A stretch of 64,000 bases of DNA from Chloroflexota bacterium (GCA_021324795.1 JAJPIK010000102.1:1-64000); one strand, 5' to 3'; numbered from the stretch's first letter, positions 1 through 9,178 are shown. Made by a program: numbers and translations. The notes: generated by a model not told the origin, from the letters alone.

Positions 1-309
1 CCCCTCGACGTGCGCGGAACTGCCTTTCAGCATCGGGTCTGGCAGGCCTTGCGCGAGATACCCATCGGCCACACCGCCAGCTATGCCGAGGTCGCCGAGC
101 GGATCGGTGCGCCGAGGGCGGTGCGCGCCGTCGCCCGGGCTTGCGCTGCCAACCCGATTGCTGTCGCGATCCCCTGCCACCGCGTCGTTCGCCAGGATGG
201 CGCGCTCTCCGGCTATCGCTGGGGCCTCGCGCGCAAACGTGCGCTACTCGAACGTGAAAGATGTCCTGAGCTGGTGAGCGAGGAAAGGACCGTGATAAAA
301 GAACCGTGA
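1..309 (+). CDS. ada: Ada-type O6-alkylguanine-DNA alkyltransferase, C-terminal part
   Basis: The gene is cut by the left edge of the window. The frame is open from base 1, and the residues before the GTG at position 10 (PLDV) still fit the family, so that GTG is not the start. The visible ~102 residues form the methyltransferase domain with the active-site motif PCHRV, whose Cys accepts the alkyl group, preceded by the winged-helix DNA-binding helix (RAVARACAAN). The ending GYRWGLARK is typical of the C-terminal half of Ada rather than the shorter Ogt. Known role of the family: suicidal removal of alkyl groups from guanine, and in Ada regulation of the adaptive response. Whether the N-terminal regulatory domain exists cannot be seen. 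Confidence 0.9.
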   Translation, partial: PLDVRGTAFQHRVWQALREIPIGHTASYAEVAERIGAPRAVRAVARACAANPIAVAIPCHRVVRQDGALSGYRWGLARKRALLERERCPELVSEERTVIKEP

Positions 310-327
310 TACCAGCGTGTTCTGCTT

Positions 328-1305
328 TCATTCCTGACCAAGAGCACCGATCTCCGCGATCTCGGTTGAGCTCAGCTTTAGCTCGGTTGCGCTGACGTTG
401 GCTTCGAGCTGGCTAACGGTGCTCGCACCCATGATGACCGAGGTCACTCGGGGTTGGTGCAGCGCCCAGGCGAGGGCAAGGCGGGCGGCAGTTTCACCGC
501 GCGTTTGAGCCAGGGCGGTGAGGCCGCTAGCGATCTGAAGATTGCGCGGGCTGAGGACCGGGACGTGGCCTGGCCGACCTTGCTCGCGTTGGCCGAAGCG
601 CGCGGCGCGGCTCTCCGGGGGCACTCCGCCGGTCTGCCCATACTTGCCAGTCAGGACGCCGCCGGCCAGGGGACTGTAGGGGACGAGTCCAAGGCCAAAC
701 CGCTCGCAGGTGGGAATCAGCTCGCGTTCGACCGCGCGGTCGAGCAGGTTGTAAAGGTTCTGGAGACAGACAACCGACGCGAAGCCATGGCGGTCGGCAA
801 TGCCAAGTGCGTCGACGACCTGCCAGGCAGCATAGTTCGACAAGCCAACGTAGCGCACCTTGCCGGCCTGGACCAGGTCGTCGAATGCCCGTAGCGTCTC
901 TTCAAAAGGTGTATTCAGATCGGGGTGATGGGCATAGTAGACGTCGAGGTAGTCGGTCTGGAGGCGACGCAGGCTGCCTTCGACGCCGGCGATAACGTGC
1001 TGGCGCGAGAGGTTGCGGTCGACGAGCGGGCTGGTGCGGTAGGCGGGCGGGTCGATCCGTTTCTTGGTGGCCAGGACGACCTCGTGGCGCCGGCCTTTCA
1101 GCGCCGCGCCGACCGTCTCTTCGGCGATGCCGTACCGTGGGTGCTGGTAGATCTCGGCGGTGTCGACGAAGTTGACTCCGAGGTCGAGGGCACGGTGGAT
1201 GATCCGCGCCGACTCATCCGCGGCAACGTAGCTACCGAAGAAGACGGTGCCGAGACAGATCGTCGAGACGTGAAGGCCGGTTTGGCCAAGGATTCGATAC
1301 TGCAC
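328..1305 (-). CDS. Aldo/keto reductase
   Basis: A 325-residue soluble NADPH-dependent oxidoreductase of the AKR superfamily, typical in length. The catalytic tetrad is visible: Asp48, Tyr53, Lys81 and a His in YYAHHPD (126/127). The N-terminal LGQTGLHVS and the C-terminal segment with ALAWALHQP and VIMGAS match the YajO/YghZ-type subgroup. The GTG start at 1305 is supported by GGAGGAAG about 7 nt upstream. It follows the sugar permease gene on the same strand after about 140 bp, so it may be the last gene of the sugar-uptake operon and reduce or oxidise the imported sugar or a breakdown product. The substrate cannot be read from sequence. Confidence 0.9.
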   Translation of the reverse strand: MQYRILGQTGLHVSTICLGTVFFGSYVAADESARIIHRALDLGVNFVDTAEIYQHPRYGIAEETVGAALKGRRHEVVLATKKRIDPPAYRTSPLVDRNLSRQHVIAGVEGSLRRLQTDYLDVYYAHHPDLNTPFEETLRAFDDLVQAGKVRYVGLSNYAAWQVVDALGIADRHGFASVVCLQNLYNLLDRAVERELIPTCERFGLGLVPYSPLAGGVLTGKYGQTGGVPPESRAARFGQREQGRPGHVPVLSPRNLQIASGLTALAQTRGETAARLALAWALHQPRVTSVIMGASTVSQLEANVSATELKLSSTEIAEIGALGQE

Positions 1306-1442
1306 GGACCACTTCCTCCAAGAAGTTGTTTTTTTGATGAGGAATCCTCACTGGGCCGCCGCTGGCTCGACGCGAACAACGACGTCAATGCTGCCCTACT
1401 CCATCGACGATTTCTCTGTAGATCCCCGATCCCAGCGAGCGC

Positions 1443-2273
1443 TCAGCCCTTGGTCGCGCCCGCGGTCCAGCCGGCGACGAGGTAACGCTGTAAGAACAGA
1501 AAGATCAGCACGACCGGCAGGCTTGTCGTGACCGCGGCGGCCATGATCAGGCCCCACTGGGTCGTGAATTCGCCGAAGAAAAGGGCGAGACCAAGCGGCA
1601 GAGTGCGCATGTCGGTCGAGGTGATGAAGGTCAAGGCGAAGAGGTATTCGTTCCAGGCGGTGACGAAGCCGAAAAGGAAAGTTGCGATCACGCCGGGCAT
1701 CGCCGCTGGGAGGACGACGCGTACCAAGGCTACGAAGGTGCTGCAGCCGTCGATCTGAGCGGCTTCGTCCAGCTCGCGCGGGACCGAGTCGAGATAGCCT
1801 TTCAGCATGTAGACCGCGAATGGTAGGCTGAAGGTGGCGTAAGCGATGATCAGCCCCCAGTAGCTGTCGATCAGATGTAGACGGTAGAGCAGGACGTAGA
1901 GCGGAATGACCAGGACAACGTAGGGAAAGATCTGAAGGGAAAGGACGATCCGGAACCAGAAGCCGTGGCCGACGAAGCGGTAGCGCGAAAAGGCGTAGGC
2001 ACTACAAATGCCAACGAGGACGCTCCAGAATGCGGTAACAGTCGAGACGATCATGCTGTTGAGGAAGTAGCGCGCGAACGGCGTGCCGTTGAGAAGCTGT
2101 TGGAAATGACCGAGCGTCGGGTGAGTAGGAATCCACTGTGGTGTGATCGAGAAGATCGCGTCGTCTGGTTTGAGTGAGGTCGAGAGGATCCAGAAGAACG
2201 GTAAGACACAGAAAGCGGCGAGCAAAACACAGGCGACGAGGCCCGCCGTGCGTGCGGTGATCGTAGTGATCAT
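1443..2273 (-). CDS. Carbohydrate ABC transporter permease, MalG type (CUT1)
   Basis: A 276-residue inner-membrane permease with six predicted transmembrane segments. It has the cytoplasmic EAA loop (ELDEAAQIDGCS, then PAAMPGV) that docks the ATPase. The start is the ATG at 2273, which overlaps the stop of the upstream permease as ATGA. A longer open frame upstream of it lies antisense-like over the partner gene and shows no family similarity. It forms a heterodimer with the MalF-type permease at 2270-3208 to move a sugar delivered by the receptors at 3212 and 4830. No ATPase gene accompanies it. Confidence 0.92.
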   Translation of the reverse strand: MITTITARTAGLVACVLLAAFCVLPFFWILSTSLKPDDAIFSITPQWIPTHPTLGHFQQLLNGTPFARYFLNSMIVSTVTAFWSVLVGICSAYAFSRYRFVGHGFWFRIVLSLQIFPYVVLVIPLYVLLYRLHLIDSYWGLIIAYATFSLPFAVYMLKGYLDSVPRELDEAAQIDGCSTFVALVRVVLPAAMPGVIATFLFGFVTAWNEYLFALTFITSTDMRTLPLGLALFFGEFTTQWGLIMAAAVTTSLPVVLIFLFLQRYLVAGWTAGATKG

Positions 2274-3208
2274 GGGGGATTTCCCGACTCGAAGATACGC
2301 AGATAGATGCTCCCCAGGATAATCAAGACGACGACCATCGACACGGCGACCGCGGCGGCGTAGCCCATCGCGTAGGTCGTGAACGCTTGGTAATAAACGT
2401 AAGTCGCGAGGACCTCCGTCTGGTAACCGGGACCGCCGTTTGTGAGCAGGGCGATGTAGACGAAGTTGTTGAACGTCCAGATCGTCGACATCAAGAGCAG
2501 GACGGCCAGCACCGGCCGGAGCAGCGGCAAGGTAATCTGCCGGAAGGTCTGCCAGGCACTCGCGCCATCGACCCGGCTCGCCTCGTAGACGTCGGTCGGG
2601 ATCGATTGGAGGCCGGCGAGCAGCGCGACCGCTACCAGCGGGAATTCTTTCCAAATCACGACGACGTCGACGGCCGGCCAAACGGTGTTCGGCGTGCCGA
2701 GGAAGGGGATGGGTGCGCTCAGCAGGCCAAGCCGCATCAGGTAGTAGTCGAGAACGCCGTGCGAGCCATCGTAGATCCACTGCCAGCCAATCGTCGCGAC
2801 GACGATCGGCACGACCCAGGGCAGCATTACGATGCCGCGCATCAGCGCGGCGAGCCGCATTCGGCGAAGCCAGGTCGCGTTCAAGAGCAAGGCCACCGGC
2901 AGCGCTAGGATGATCCGGCCCAAGACCGTCGTGATCGTAAAGATAAAAGTGTTGCCAAGCGAGGAGAGGTACTCGGCATCGGACCAGAGATTAGTGAAAT
3001 TGCTCAAGCCGACGAATGAGCCGCCGTGCGCGGCTTCCAAGTTGGTGTCGGTGAGACTGAGGACGAGCACCCATACTGCCGGGTAGAGAAATACCAAGGC
3101 GCCGACGAGCAAGGTTGGCGCCAGCAAGGCATACGCGGTGAGCGTACGCCGGCTGAGCCAATTGGACGATTGACGCGGTAGAGCTTGCGCGAGGGGGCGC
3201 TGGACCAT
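2270..3208 (-). CDS. Carbohydrate ABC transporter permease, MalF type (CUT1)
   Basis: A 312-residue membrane protein with a basic N-terminus and about six transmembrane helices starting near residue 25 (LLAPTLLVGALVF). The EAA loop reads YEASRVDGASAWQTF and the family motif NGGPGYQTEVLATYVY is present. It lies 3 bp after the receptor gene at 3212-4684 and overlaps the MalG-type gene by 4 bp, so the three are co-transcribed and the two permeases are translationally coupled. It is the channel subunit for an oligosaccharide or sugar derivative of unknown identity. No clear Shine-Dalgarno sequence precedes its ATG, consistent with coupling to the receptor gene. Confidence 0.92.
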   Translation of the reverse strand: MVQRPLAQALPRQSSNWLSRRTLTAYALLAPTLLVGALVFLYPAVWVLVLSLTDTNLEAAHGGSFVGLSNFTNLWSDAEYLSSLGNTFIFTITTVLGRIILALPVALLLNATWLRRMRLAALMRGIVMLPWVVPIVVATIGWQWIYDGSHGVLDYYLMRLGLLSAPIPFLGTPNTVWPAVDVVVIWKEFPLVAVALLAGLQSIPTDVYEASRVDGASAWQTFRQITLPLLRPVLAVLLLMSTIWTFNNFVYIALLTNGGPGYQTEVLATYVYYQAFTTYAMGYAAAVAVSMVVVLIILGSIYLRIFESGNPP

Positions 3209-3211
3209 GGA

Positions 3212-4684
3212 TTAAGACGGCTTGATCAGGGCAGTGATGTGATTGTCCATCTGCTTGGCCACCGTTTCGCCGGTTTGATTCGCGGAAAGGCCAGCTTGGA
3301 AGTCCTTGTTCATCGCTTGCTGGATCGCCGCGAACTGGGCGAAGCTCGGGTAGGTCCGCGAGTAGGGGATCATGGCCACGTAGGGTTTGTCTAGCGCACT
3401 CCATTGAACCTTGTCGAGCACTGACTGACGCGTTGGGAACTCGGCGATCGCACGAAGGTGCTTCGCGAAGGCGTCTGCCGAGGTCAGGTACTCGGTGAAT
3501 AACCAGGCCGCGTCCGGTGCCTTGGTGGACTTGGGAATCACCAACGAACGGCCGCCCATCTTGCTTGGCTTGCTGGCAGTGCCCGCTGGGAAGATTGCCG
3601 TGCCAATCTGGACGTCCGGGTGGGTGTTGACGAGGTCGCGGTACTCGCCCGGCGCCATGAAGACCATCCCAAACTGACCGATGGCCAGCCCGGGGTCGGC
3701 GTCGAGGTAATTCGTCAGAGTGATGATCGACTGAGGGGTAACCTTAAGCTTCTGAACCAGGTCGATCCAATACTGAATCGTCGCGACGCCTTCTTTCGAG
3801 TTGATTACCGATTTCCAGGTACCGTCGGAATTCTGCGTAACGAAGTCTCCCCCGTTGCCCCAGAGGTGGGTGGTTAGGTTGAAGAAAACAAAGCCGCCAG
3901 CATAGCCGATCCCATACTGGTTTTTCGCTGGATCGGTTAGCTTTTGGGCAACACCCAGCAATTCGTCCATTGTCGACGGTGGACTCAGGCTCAAGCTCTT
4001 GAACCAATCGGCTCGATAGACCAGACCAAGCGTATCGGCCTGCCAGGGCACACCAAAAGGCTTGTTGTCGTAGAGCACCATGTTCCAGGCTGGCTTAATA
4101 AAGTCGGATTGAATTCCCGCCTGTTGAATGTAGCTACTCACGTCCATAATTGCACCCTGCTGTGCGAAGCCAAACGTCCACGGAAAGGCGACCTGGCAGA
4201 CGTCGGCGGCCGATCCGGCTTTGAAGGCGGCGGCGTATTTCGTCGGGACAGTATTCCAGGGAGCCGGGTTTTCGAGCTTGACAGTGATGCCAGGATGTTG
4301 CTGCTCGAAATCCGCGATTGCGTCTGCGACGGGCTTGTTTAGGCTACCGGAGTCGACGTGCCAGAAGGTGATACTGGCGGGCGAGGCGCTCACTGCCTTT
4401 CCAGCCGGGGTCGCGGCAGACTGACCGGTGCCGGTGGCAGGGGTGGTCACCGGTTTCACGGTGGACGGGGCGGCTGACGTCGTCGGAGCACTGGAGGCGC
4501 TGGTTGGCGCGCCGGTCGGCTGAGCCGGGGCAGACGGGGCGGTGGTCGGCGGGGTATTCTGGCCGCCGCTGCACGCGGCGAGCAGGCCGGCGCTCACGAG
4601 CAGAGCAAGGCCAGCGATCATGTGGCGCCGACTCAGGCGGGCTGAACTCCGCGGTGACGTGCTCTCGTCCAGTAGGTGAGCCAT
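3212..4684 (-). CDS. Sugar ABC transporter substrate-binding lipoprotein (family 1)
   Basis: A 490-residue extracellular receptor. The leader carries a twin-arginine stretch (SRRHMIAG) and the lipobox LLAAC near residue 38, so export by Tat followed by lipidation is likely. Residues ~40-105 are an Ala/Pro/Ser/Thr-rich tether. The binding domain begins at ITFWHVDSGS and shows the family marks PFGVPWQADT and a C-terminal PAGTASKPSKMGG segment. GGAGAGG lies about 8 nt before the ATG. It directly precedes the two permease genes and is their cognate receptor. A second receptor of the same fold sits just upstream at 4830-6293, so this importer may have two specificities. Confidence 0.93.
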   Translation of the reverse strand: MAHLLDESTSPRSSARLSRRHMIAGLALLVSAGLLAACSGGQNTPPTTAPSAPAQPTGAPTSASSAPTTSAAPSTVKPVTTPATGTGQSAATPAGKAVSASPASITFWHVDSGSLNKPVADAIADFEQQHPGITVKLENPAPWNTVPTKYAAAFKAGSAADVCQVAFPWTFGFAQQGAIMDVSSYIQQAGIQSDFIKPAWNMVLYDNKPFGVPWQADTLGLVYRADWFKSLSLSPPSTMDELLGVAQKLTDPAKNQYGIGYAGGFVFFNLTTHLWGNGGDFVTQNSDGTWKSVINSKEGVATIQYWIDLVQKLKVTPQSIITLTNYLDADPGLAIGQFGMVFMAPGEYRDLVNTHPDVQIGTAIFPAGTASKPSKMGGRSLVIPKSTKAPDAAWLFTEYLTSADAFAKHLRAIAEFPTRQSVLDKVQWSALDKPYVAMIPYSRTYPSFAQFAAIQQAMNKDFQAGLSANQTGETVAKQMDNHITALIKPS

Positions 4685-4829
4685 TGTTCAAACCTCTCCT
4701 CGATAGATGGCCGGGGACGGAATTGCCCGGTTGAGCTTCATTTGTGGGCGGAATCCTATCGATTTACCGCTTATCATCCTGAGTAGAGTGATTGCCGAGG
4801 GGCGCCATTGCTAGACATCGTGCAGTTCG

Positions 4830-6293
4830 CTACCTTTTCAAAACTTCGTTGACGGCCGCGACCATGTCTGTCGCGATTTGGGGAGCGGACTTCTTGCCAT
4901 CCCAGAGGAAATCGATCTGCTTGTTGATCGCGTCCTGGATCTGCATGCCTTTGGGATGGACCGGCCAGACGCGCGCTTCGTCGGCCAAGAGCTCGTCGGC
5001 GAAGGCAGTATTGATTCCGAAGCTCGCCGACATCGGCGCCTTGTACTTTTGGAACCAATCTTGTTCGACGAGAGACTTTCGTGACGGGAAGGCGAAGCCT
5101 CGACTGATCCGTAATCGCTCGCCTTCTTTACCAGCCACGAACGCGGCGACCGTATAGGCGGCTTGTGGCTCTTTCGTCTTGATCCAGAGCGAGGTATAGC
5201 CAATCGCGAGCTGGGCGACGCGTCCCTTCTGTCCCTTGGGCAACTGCACCGCGTCAAAGTGAAAAGTCTTGATGTCGCGGTAGGTGCCAAGCGAGCCACG
5301 GACGCCGAAAGCGGTCGCCTCGCGTCCAGTCGTGAACAAGTCTCCTTGCTGGTTCAGGTCGGCCGGTGAGGGCATAACTTTGCTTCGCGTCGAAGCGTCC
5401 TGGAGCCACTGAAAGGCGGCGATCGCTTCAGGAGTGTCGAGGACGCATTTGAGGCCATCCGCATCCAGCAGGTCGCCGCCATTGCTCCAGACCCAGGAGA
5501 GCCAATCAGGTCGTCCGACTCCGAACTGGAGCGGGCGCCCATTGGACGTCTTAGTCAGTTGCTTTCCGGCGTCGAGCAGGTTTTGCCAGGTCCAATCCTT
5601 CGTCGGGAGCTCGACGCCAGCGCTCTTGAAGGCGTCGACGTTGTACCACATCGCCTGGGGGGCGCCGTCGTTGGGGAGGGCATAAAGCTTTCCCTTGTAC
5701 TGACAGGCTTCGACGTGTGGCGTGAAGTAGTCCGCGAAATCGATCGTCGGATCGGCCTTAACGAAAGGGTCTAATTGAGCCAGAGCACCCTGGCTCGCCA
5801 GGGTGCCGAAGTAGGGCGACGGATTGATCTTGAAGACGTCGGGAGCGACGTTGCCGGCGATTGTCGTGAGAAGCTTCTGGATGTACTCGGGGGTGTAGCC
5901 GGTGTTGAATGGTGCGTAAACGGCGTCGATATTCGGGTACTCTTTGGCAAAAGCGTCGAAGACCGGTTTGAAGTCGCCATTCTCCGAGGCGCCGCCGGGA
6001 ACCGTGAAGGTAACGCGCGGCCGCTGCCCCGACGGCGCGCTTGTCGCGGCCGGCTGAGCTGTTACTGGTGCCGAGGTCGAAGTCTGGCTCGTCGTGCTTG
6101 GCCGCGGAGCGATAGTCGCGGCCGTCGTCGGGGCGGTGGCTGACGCGCTCGTTACCGCGGCGGGGGCACTGGTCGGGGATGGCGTGCCGCCCGAGGTACA
6201 AGCTGACGCGAGCAAAGCGATGCCGGCGCTGCTGACGCCAGTGAGGAATCGTCGGCGAGAAAGTGAATAATGGCAAACGGATTGCGCGTGCAT
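4830..6293 (-). CDS. Second sugar ABC transporter substrate-binding lipoprotein (family 1)
   Basis: A 487-residue receptor with leader SRRRFLTG and lipobox LLASAC, then a Ser/Thr/Ala/Pro tether to about residue 95. The binding domain starts at VTFTVPGGASENGDF and contains MWYNVDAFKSAGVELP, the usual ligand-site strand of family 1 receptors. It has its own promoter (6332-6360) and is separated by about 145 bp from the receptor at 3212-4684, to which it is only distantly similar. No additional permease pair exists nearby, so it probably feeds the permeases at 1443-3208. Its ligand is unknown. Confidence 0.92.
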   Translation of the reverse strand: MHAQSVCHYSLSRRRFLTGVSSAGIALLASACTSGGTPSPTSAPAAVTSASATAPTTAATIAPRPSTTSQTSTSAPVTAQPAATSAPSGQRPRVTFTVPGGASENGDFKPVFDAFAKEYPNIDAVYAPFNTGYTPEYIQKLLTTIAGNVAPDVFKINPSPYFGTLASQGALAQLDPFVKADPTIDFADYFTPHVEACQYKGKLYALPNDGAPQAMWYNVDAFKSAGVELPTKDWTWQNLLDAGKQLTKTSNGRPLQFGVGRPDWLSWVWSNGGDLLDADGLKCVLDTPEAIAAFQWLQDASTRSKVMPSPADLNQQGDLFTTGREATAFGVRGSLGTYRDIKTFHFDAVQLPKGQKGRVAQLAIGYTSLWIKTKEPQAAYTVAAFVAGKEGERLRISRGFAFPSRKSLVEQDWFQKYKAPMSASFGINTAFADELLADEARVWPVHPKGMQIQDAINKQIDFLWDGKKSAPQIATDMVAAVNEVLKR

Positions 6294-6331
6294 GGCCGCC
6301 CCCTTTTTACGACGTTGTTGAAGCGGTGCTA

Positions 6332-6360
6332 ATTCTAAGTTGGTCGGGCGGTCTCGTCAA
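6332..6360 (-). promoter_or_regulatory. Sigma-70-like promoter for the receptor gene at 4830-6293
   Basis: Reading the minus strand, TTGACG (6360-6355) and TAGAAT (6337-6332) are separated by 17 bp. Each box matches five of six consensus bases. Transcription would begin about 30-35 nt before the ATG at 6293, in the short gap after the cupin stop codon. Confidence 0.65.
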
Positions 6361-6362
6361 TC

Positions 6363-6791
6363 TTAAGAAGCTTTCGTCGTCAGGTGCTTCGGCTTCGGCA
6401 AAAGCCGGACGCTTTCTTGCTCGTTGGGATCGGTCCGGGCGACAACCGCAGTGCAGGGCTCGCTTTGACTGAGGTTATAAGGAAGGTGAGGCATACCGGC
6501 CGGGATGTAAACAAAATCGCCGGTTTTGGCCTCGAGGTGCTCTTTCAAGCCGTCGCCAAACCACATGCCGGCTGTGCCACCGAGGACGTAGATCGCGGTT
6601 TCGTGCGCTTCGTGAAGGTGGGGCTTGGCCCAGCCTCCGGGAGGGATCGTCAGGAGGTGCATGCAAATGCCTTGGGCGCCAACGGTTTCGGCGGAGACGC
6701 CGGTAAAGTAGTTGAATCCTTGCTTGCCAGTGCGACTGAGTTCGCCGGCGTGGACCACGCTACAGGTAGACGGATGACCTGGCTTTGCCAT
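6363..6791 (-). CDS. Small cupin-domain protein
   Basis: A 142-residue single cupin. The metal-binding motif 1 (HLHEAHE within GGWAKPHLHEAHET) and motif 2 (GDFVYIPAGMPHLPYN) are both intact, so a bound divalent metal is expected. The start is placed at the second of two adjacent ATGs because GAGG lies 7 nt before it. The frame stays open further upstream to 6917 with another possible site (AGAGGAAAG), but that extension is low-complexity and lacks family character. It lies between two receptor genes in the sugar-uptake block. Cupins of this size are often sugar isomerases, dioxygenases or ligand sensors, and the sequence does not decide which. Confidence 0.85.
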   Translation of the reverse strand: MAKPGHPSTCSVVHAGELSRTGKQGFNYFTGVSAETVGAQGICMHLLTIPPGGWAKPHLHEAHETAIYVLGGTAGMWFGDGLKEHLEAKTGDFVYIPAGMPHLPYNLSQSEPCTAVVARTDPNEQESVRLLPKPKHLTTKAS

Positions 6792-6971
6792 CATTTTGCC
6801 TCGGGTCGTGGAGCAGGTGGAATCGGCCCCGGGACGATCAGTAGCCACGGTCCCTACCTGTCTTCTTTGGTCAGTCTGCCGCGTCGGGCGAATATGCGTG
6901 ACGCGGCAGGTCATCAAAATGTCTTTCCTCTTAAGTATACTGTCCGTTTGGGGAAAATGATGGAACGATCA

Positions 6972-8924
6972 TTACTGCACCGCCTTGATCTCGTTGATCC
7001 AAAGGGGGGCGGTGCGATGGAAGTTGGCGTAGTTGATGTATGGGTTTTCGGCGGTTGGCCAGTTCGTCCAGTAGGTGGTGTTGAGCGGGATACGATGGTA
7101 GTTCAGAACGAGTGGGATGTCCGGCAGGTTCTGCATCCAGATTTCGATTGCCTGCAGGAAAAGATCCTTTAGCTTCGGGTCGTCGTCGCTGGTCATGGCC
7201 ATCTGGTCGACGAGCTGATCAAACTGCGCGTTCTTCCAGCGGTAGGGATAGGTCGCTGGCTGGCCGGTCGGCGCTGAGAACTGGCTTTGGTAGAGGCGGA
7301 GCGTATAGTAGGGATCGCGGACGCTGCCTCCGTGCCCATTGAAGAAACCGTCCAGGTCGCCGGTCGCGAGTAACGTCGCCATGTTCGGGCTGATCTTGAA
7401 CGAGGCGTCGATGCCGGCCTTGCGCAACTGGGCAATGACGACCGGTGCGATCGGCAGAAAGTTGCTGCCCATATTGAACACGATCGAGAAAGTCTTGCCG
7501 CCTTTGGTCCACATGCCCTGGTTATTCTTGGTGTACCCTTTCTTTTGGAGAATGTCGGCAGTCTTCTGCGGATTGTGAGTGCCAATTGGATACTTCTTGT
7601 ACAATCCGGCCGATTCCACCAGATCGAGCCACTTCATCAGGGCTGGAAACTGCGGGTACGGGAGGAGCGTCTTGTCACCGGCTCCGTCGTAGCCGATCTG
7701 GACGATCTGATCGCGGTCAAGGGCATAGTTAATCGCCCAGCGAATCTCCGGATCGTCGAACGGCGGCTTTGAATCGTTGAAGCCAATGCCCCAGGGGAAC
7801 CAGTCCATGTAGCCGTAGGGTGGCTTTGTGCCGCTCCAGGTTGTAATCTTGGGATTCTGACCGAACATGGCTTGGAAGTTTTGCAGGGTTTGGACCGGTA
7901 TTGCGTTGTCGACGTTATTGCCGACGACCAAAGGCACGACTTGTGGATCCGCCTCGAAAGGAATGAACACGATCCGTTCGGGGGCGGGTAGCGGGTGGAA
8001 GCCGGTTTTCGCCGCCCACCAGTCCTCGCGCCGATCCCAGATCTTCTGTTGGGCGTTCGACTGGACGAGCTTCCATGGCCCGGTCACGACCGGCCAGCCC
8101 TTGCCAAGGTCGAAATTCGTGAAGGTCGTCGGGTCTTGCCCAGACCAGATGTGCTCCGGGACAATCTGAATTCCGACGTCTTCGTGGAACATAAAGTAGC
8201 TGAAGAAAAAACGCGGGTTCGGATTGTTGAGGTCGATCTGGACGGTATGGTCATCAACGGCCGTTACTTGCTTCACCCACTGCTTCATGTCGATCGACCA
8301 GATCAGCTTGGGGGCATGCTCCTTCAGCATGTTAATGGTGAAGACGACGTCCTTCGCGGTGAATGGCTGTCCGTCACTCCACTCCACGCCGTTGCGAAGC
8401 TTGACCAGGACCTGGGTGTAGTCCTTGTTGTAGGAATAGCTCGTGGCGAGCCAGGGCATCTCCCCGTTCTGGCAGGCGACGCCCGGGGGGCCACAGACCT
8501 TGTCGGTATAGTAGGGATTGTAGTAGTAGAGCGCCTCGAAGGCGAACTGATAACCAGAGCGGGTAATGCCGGTTTGAAACGGGTTCATGAGCTGGACGTC
8601 GAGGAACTGGCCGGGAGGTTGATCGACGGATTGTAGGATCAGGGTACGATTGCGAGCGACCTGCTTGGGAGTGCTCACGCTTGCAATGGTCGGGGCAGCG
8701 GCTGCTGGCTGGACCGTCGGAGTAGCCGCGCCCGCGGGCGTGGCGCTGGCGGTGCTGGCCACGGTCGGCGGCGCCGGTGCACTGGTGGATGGTGTCGCGG
8801 CCGAAGGAGCGGACGTTGGAGCGGCTGGAGTGGATTGGACACACGCGGTGAGTAAGGCCGCGAGGCCAGCGGTTCCCAATGATCGTAGCACGCGTCGGCG
8901 GGAAAGGGTGAATGGGGGGGCCAC
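6972..8924 (-). CDS. Peptide-type ABC transporter substrate-binding lipoprotein (SBP family 5)
   Basis: A 650-residue receptor, longer than the usual 500-540. The GTG start at 8924 is chosen because AAGGAGGA lies 6 nt upstream; a frame open to 8981 has no comparable site. The leader (LSRRRVLRSLG, lipobox LLTAC) is followed by an Ala/Pro/Thr tether. Family 5 signatures are the segment with GVEWSDGQPFTAKDVVFT and the conserved DRREDWWAAKTGFHP. A cysteine pair (VCGPPGVACQNGE) is shared with the two paralogues at 12717 and 14790. No permease or ATPase genes adjoin it on this strand, so it may serve the dppBCDF system encoded beyond 16814. Ligand unknown: peptide, nickel chelate or oligosaccharide are all possible. 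Confidence 0.93.
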   Translation of the reverse strand: MAPPFTLSRRRVLRSLGTAGLAALLTACVQSTPAAPTSAPSAATPSTSAPAPPTVASTASATPAGAATPTVQPAAAAPTIASVSTPKQVARNRTLILQSVDQPPGQFLDVQLMNPFQTGITRSGYQFAFEALYYYNPYYTDKVCGPPGVACQNGEMPWLATSYSYNKDYTQVLVKLRNGVEWSDGQPFTAKDVVFTINMLKEHAPKLIWSIDMKQWVKQVTAVDDHTVQIDLNNPNPRFFFSYFMFHEDVGIQIVPEHIWSGQDPTTFTNFDLGKGWPVVTGPWKLVQSNAQQKIWDRREDWWAAKTGFHPLPAPERIVFIPFEADPQVVPLVVGNNVDNAIPVQTLQNFQAMFGQNPKITTWSGTKPPYGYMDWFPWGIGFNDSKPPFDDPEIRWAINYALDRDQIVQIGYDGAGDKTLLPYPQFPALMKWLDLVESAGLYKKYPIGTHNPQKTADILQKKGYTKNNQGMWTKGGKTFSIVFNMGSNFLPIAPVVIAQLRKAGIDASFKISPNMATLLATGDLDGFFNGHGGSVRDPYYTLRLYQSQFSAPTGQPATYPYRWKNAQFDQLVDQMAMTSDDDPKLKDLFLQAIEIWMQNLPDIPLVLNYHRIPLNTTYWTNWPTAENPYINYANFHRTAPLWINEIKAVQ

Positions 8925-8965
8925 GAAACTCCTCCTTGGACTCAGAGATCCTTCGCGATGTGCCC

Positions 8966-8995
8966 AGTCTAGCGAAGTCACCCGTCGTGTGTCAA
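8966..8995 (-). promoter_or_regulatory. Promoter for the receptor gene at 6972-8924
   Basis: On the minus strand a perfect TTGACA (8995-8990) and TAGACT (8971-8966) are separated by 18 bp. The expected transcript starts about 35 nt before the GTG at 8924. The facing promoter at 9028-9057 has the same two boxes and spacing. Confidence 0.7.
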
Positions 8996-9027
8996 GGATG
9001 GCATGTCCAGTGGCAAACAGTACCCTA

Positions 9028-9057
9028 TTGACAGGTGCTCAGGATGACGACTAGACT
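9028..9057 (+). promoter_or_regulatory. Promoter for the sugar transporter operon 9179-12455
   Basis: TTGACA (9028-9033) and TAGACT (9052-9057) with 18 bp between them, identical in both boxes and spacing to the divergent promoter at 8966-8995. The leader would be about 115 nt and contains the inverted repeat at 9122-9152. Confidence 0.65.
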
Positions 9058-9121
9058 CGGAACGCGATCTCAGAGACTTGGCCGAGAGCGGGGGATGATC
9101 TGAGTGGGTAGGGCATTGGAC

Positions 9122-9152
9122 TTCCCTCACCCGTGCGGAGAAGGTGAGGGAA
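9122..9152 (+). repeat. Inverted repeat in the leader of the 9179 gene
   Basis: Perfect 9-bp arms (TTCCCTCAC at 9122-9130 and GTGAGGGAA at 9144-9152) around a 13-nt loop. The loop and arms resemble the CCCTCAC...GAGAAGG dispersed palindromes found in many bacterial genomes; a relative lies at 61464-61498. It sits 27 nt before the start codon, where it could form a hairpin near the ribosome site. Confidence 0.6.
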
Positions 9153-9178
9153 TTTCTGAGAAGATGAGGAAGAAGACG

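Noticed and set aside
2274..2780. N-terminal extension of the MalG-type permease
   Set aside because: The first ~169 codons overlap the MalF-type gene in another frame and are arginine-rich without membrane segments; the ATG at 2273 is the real start.
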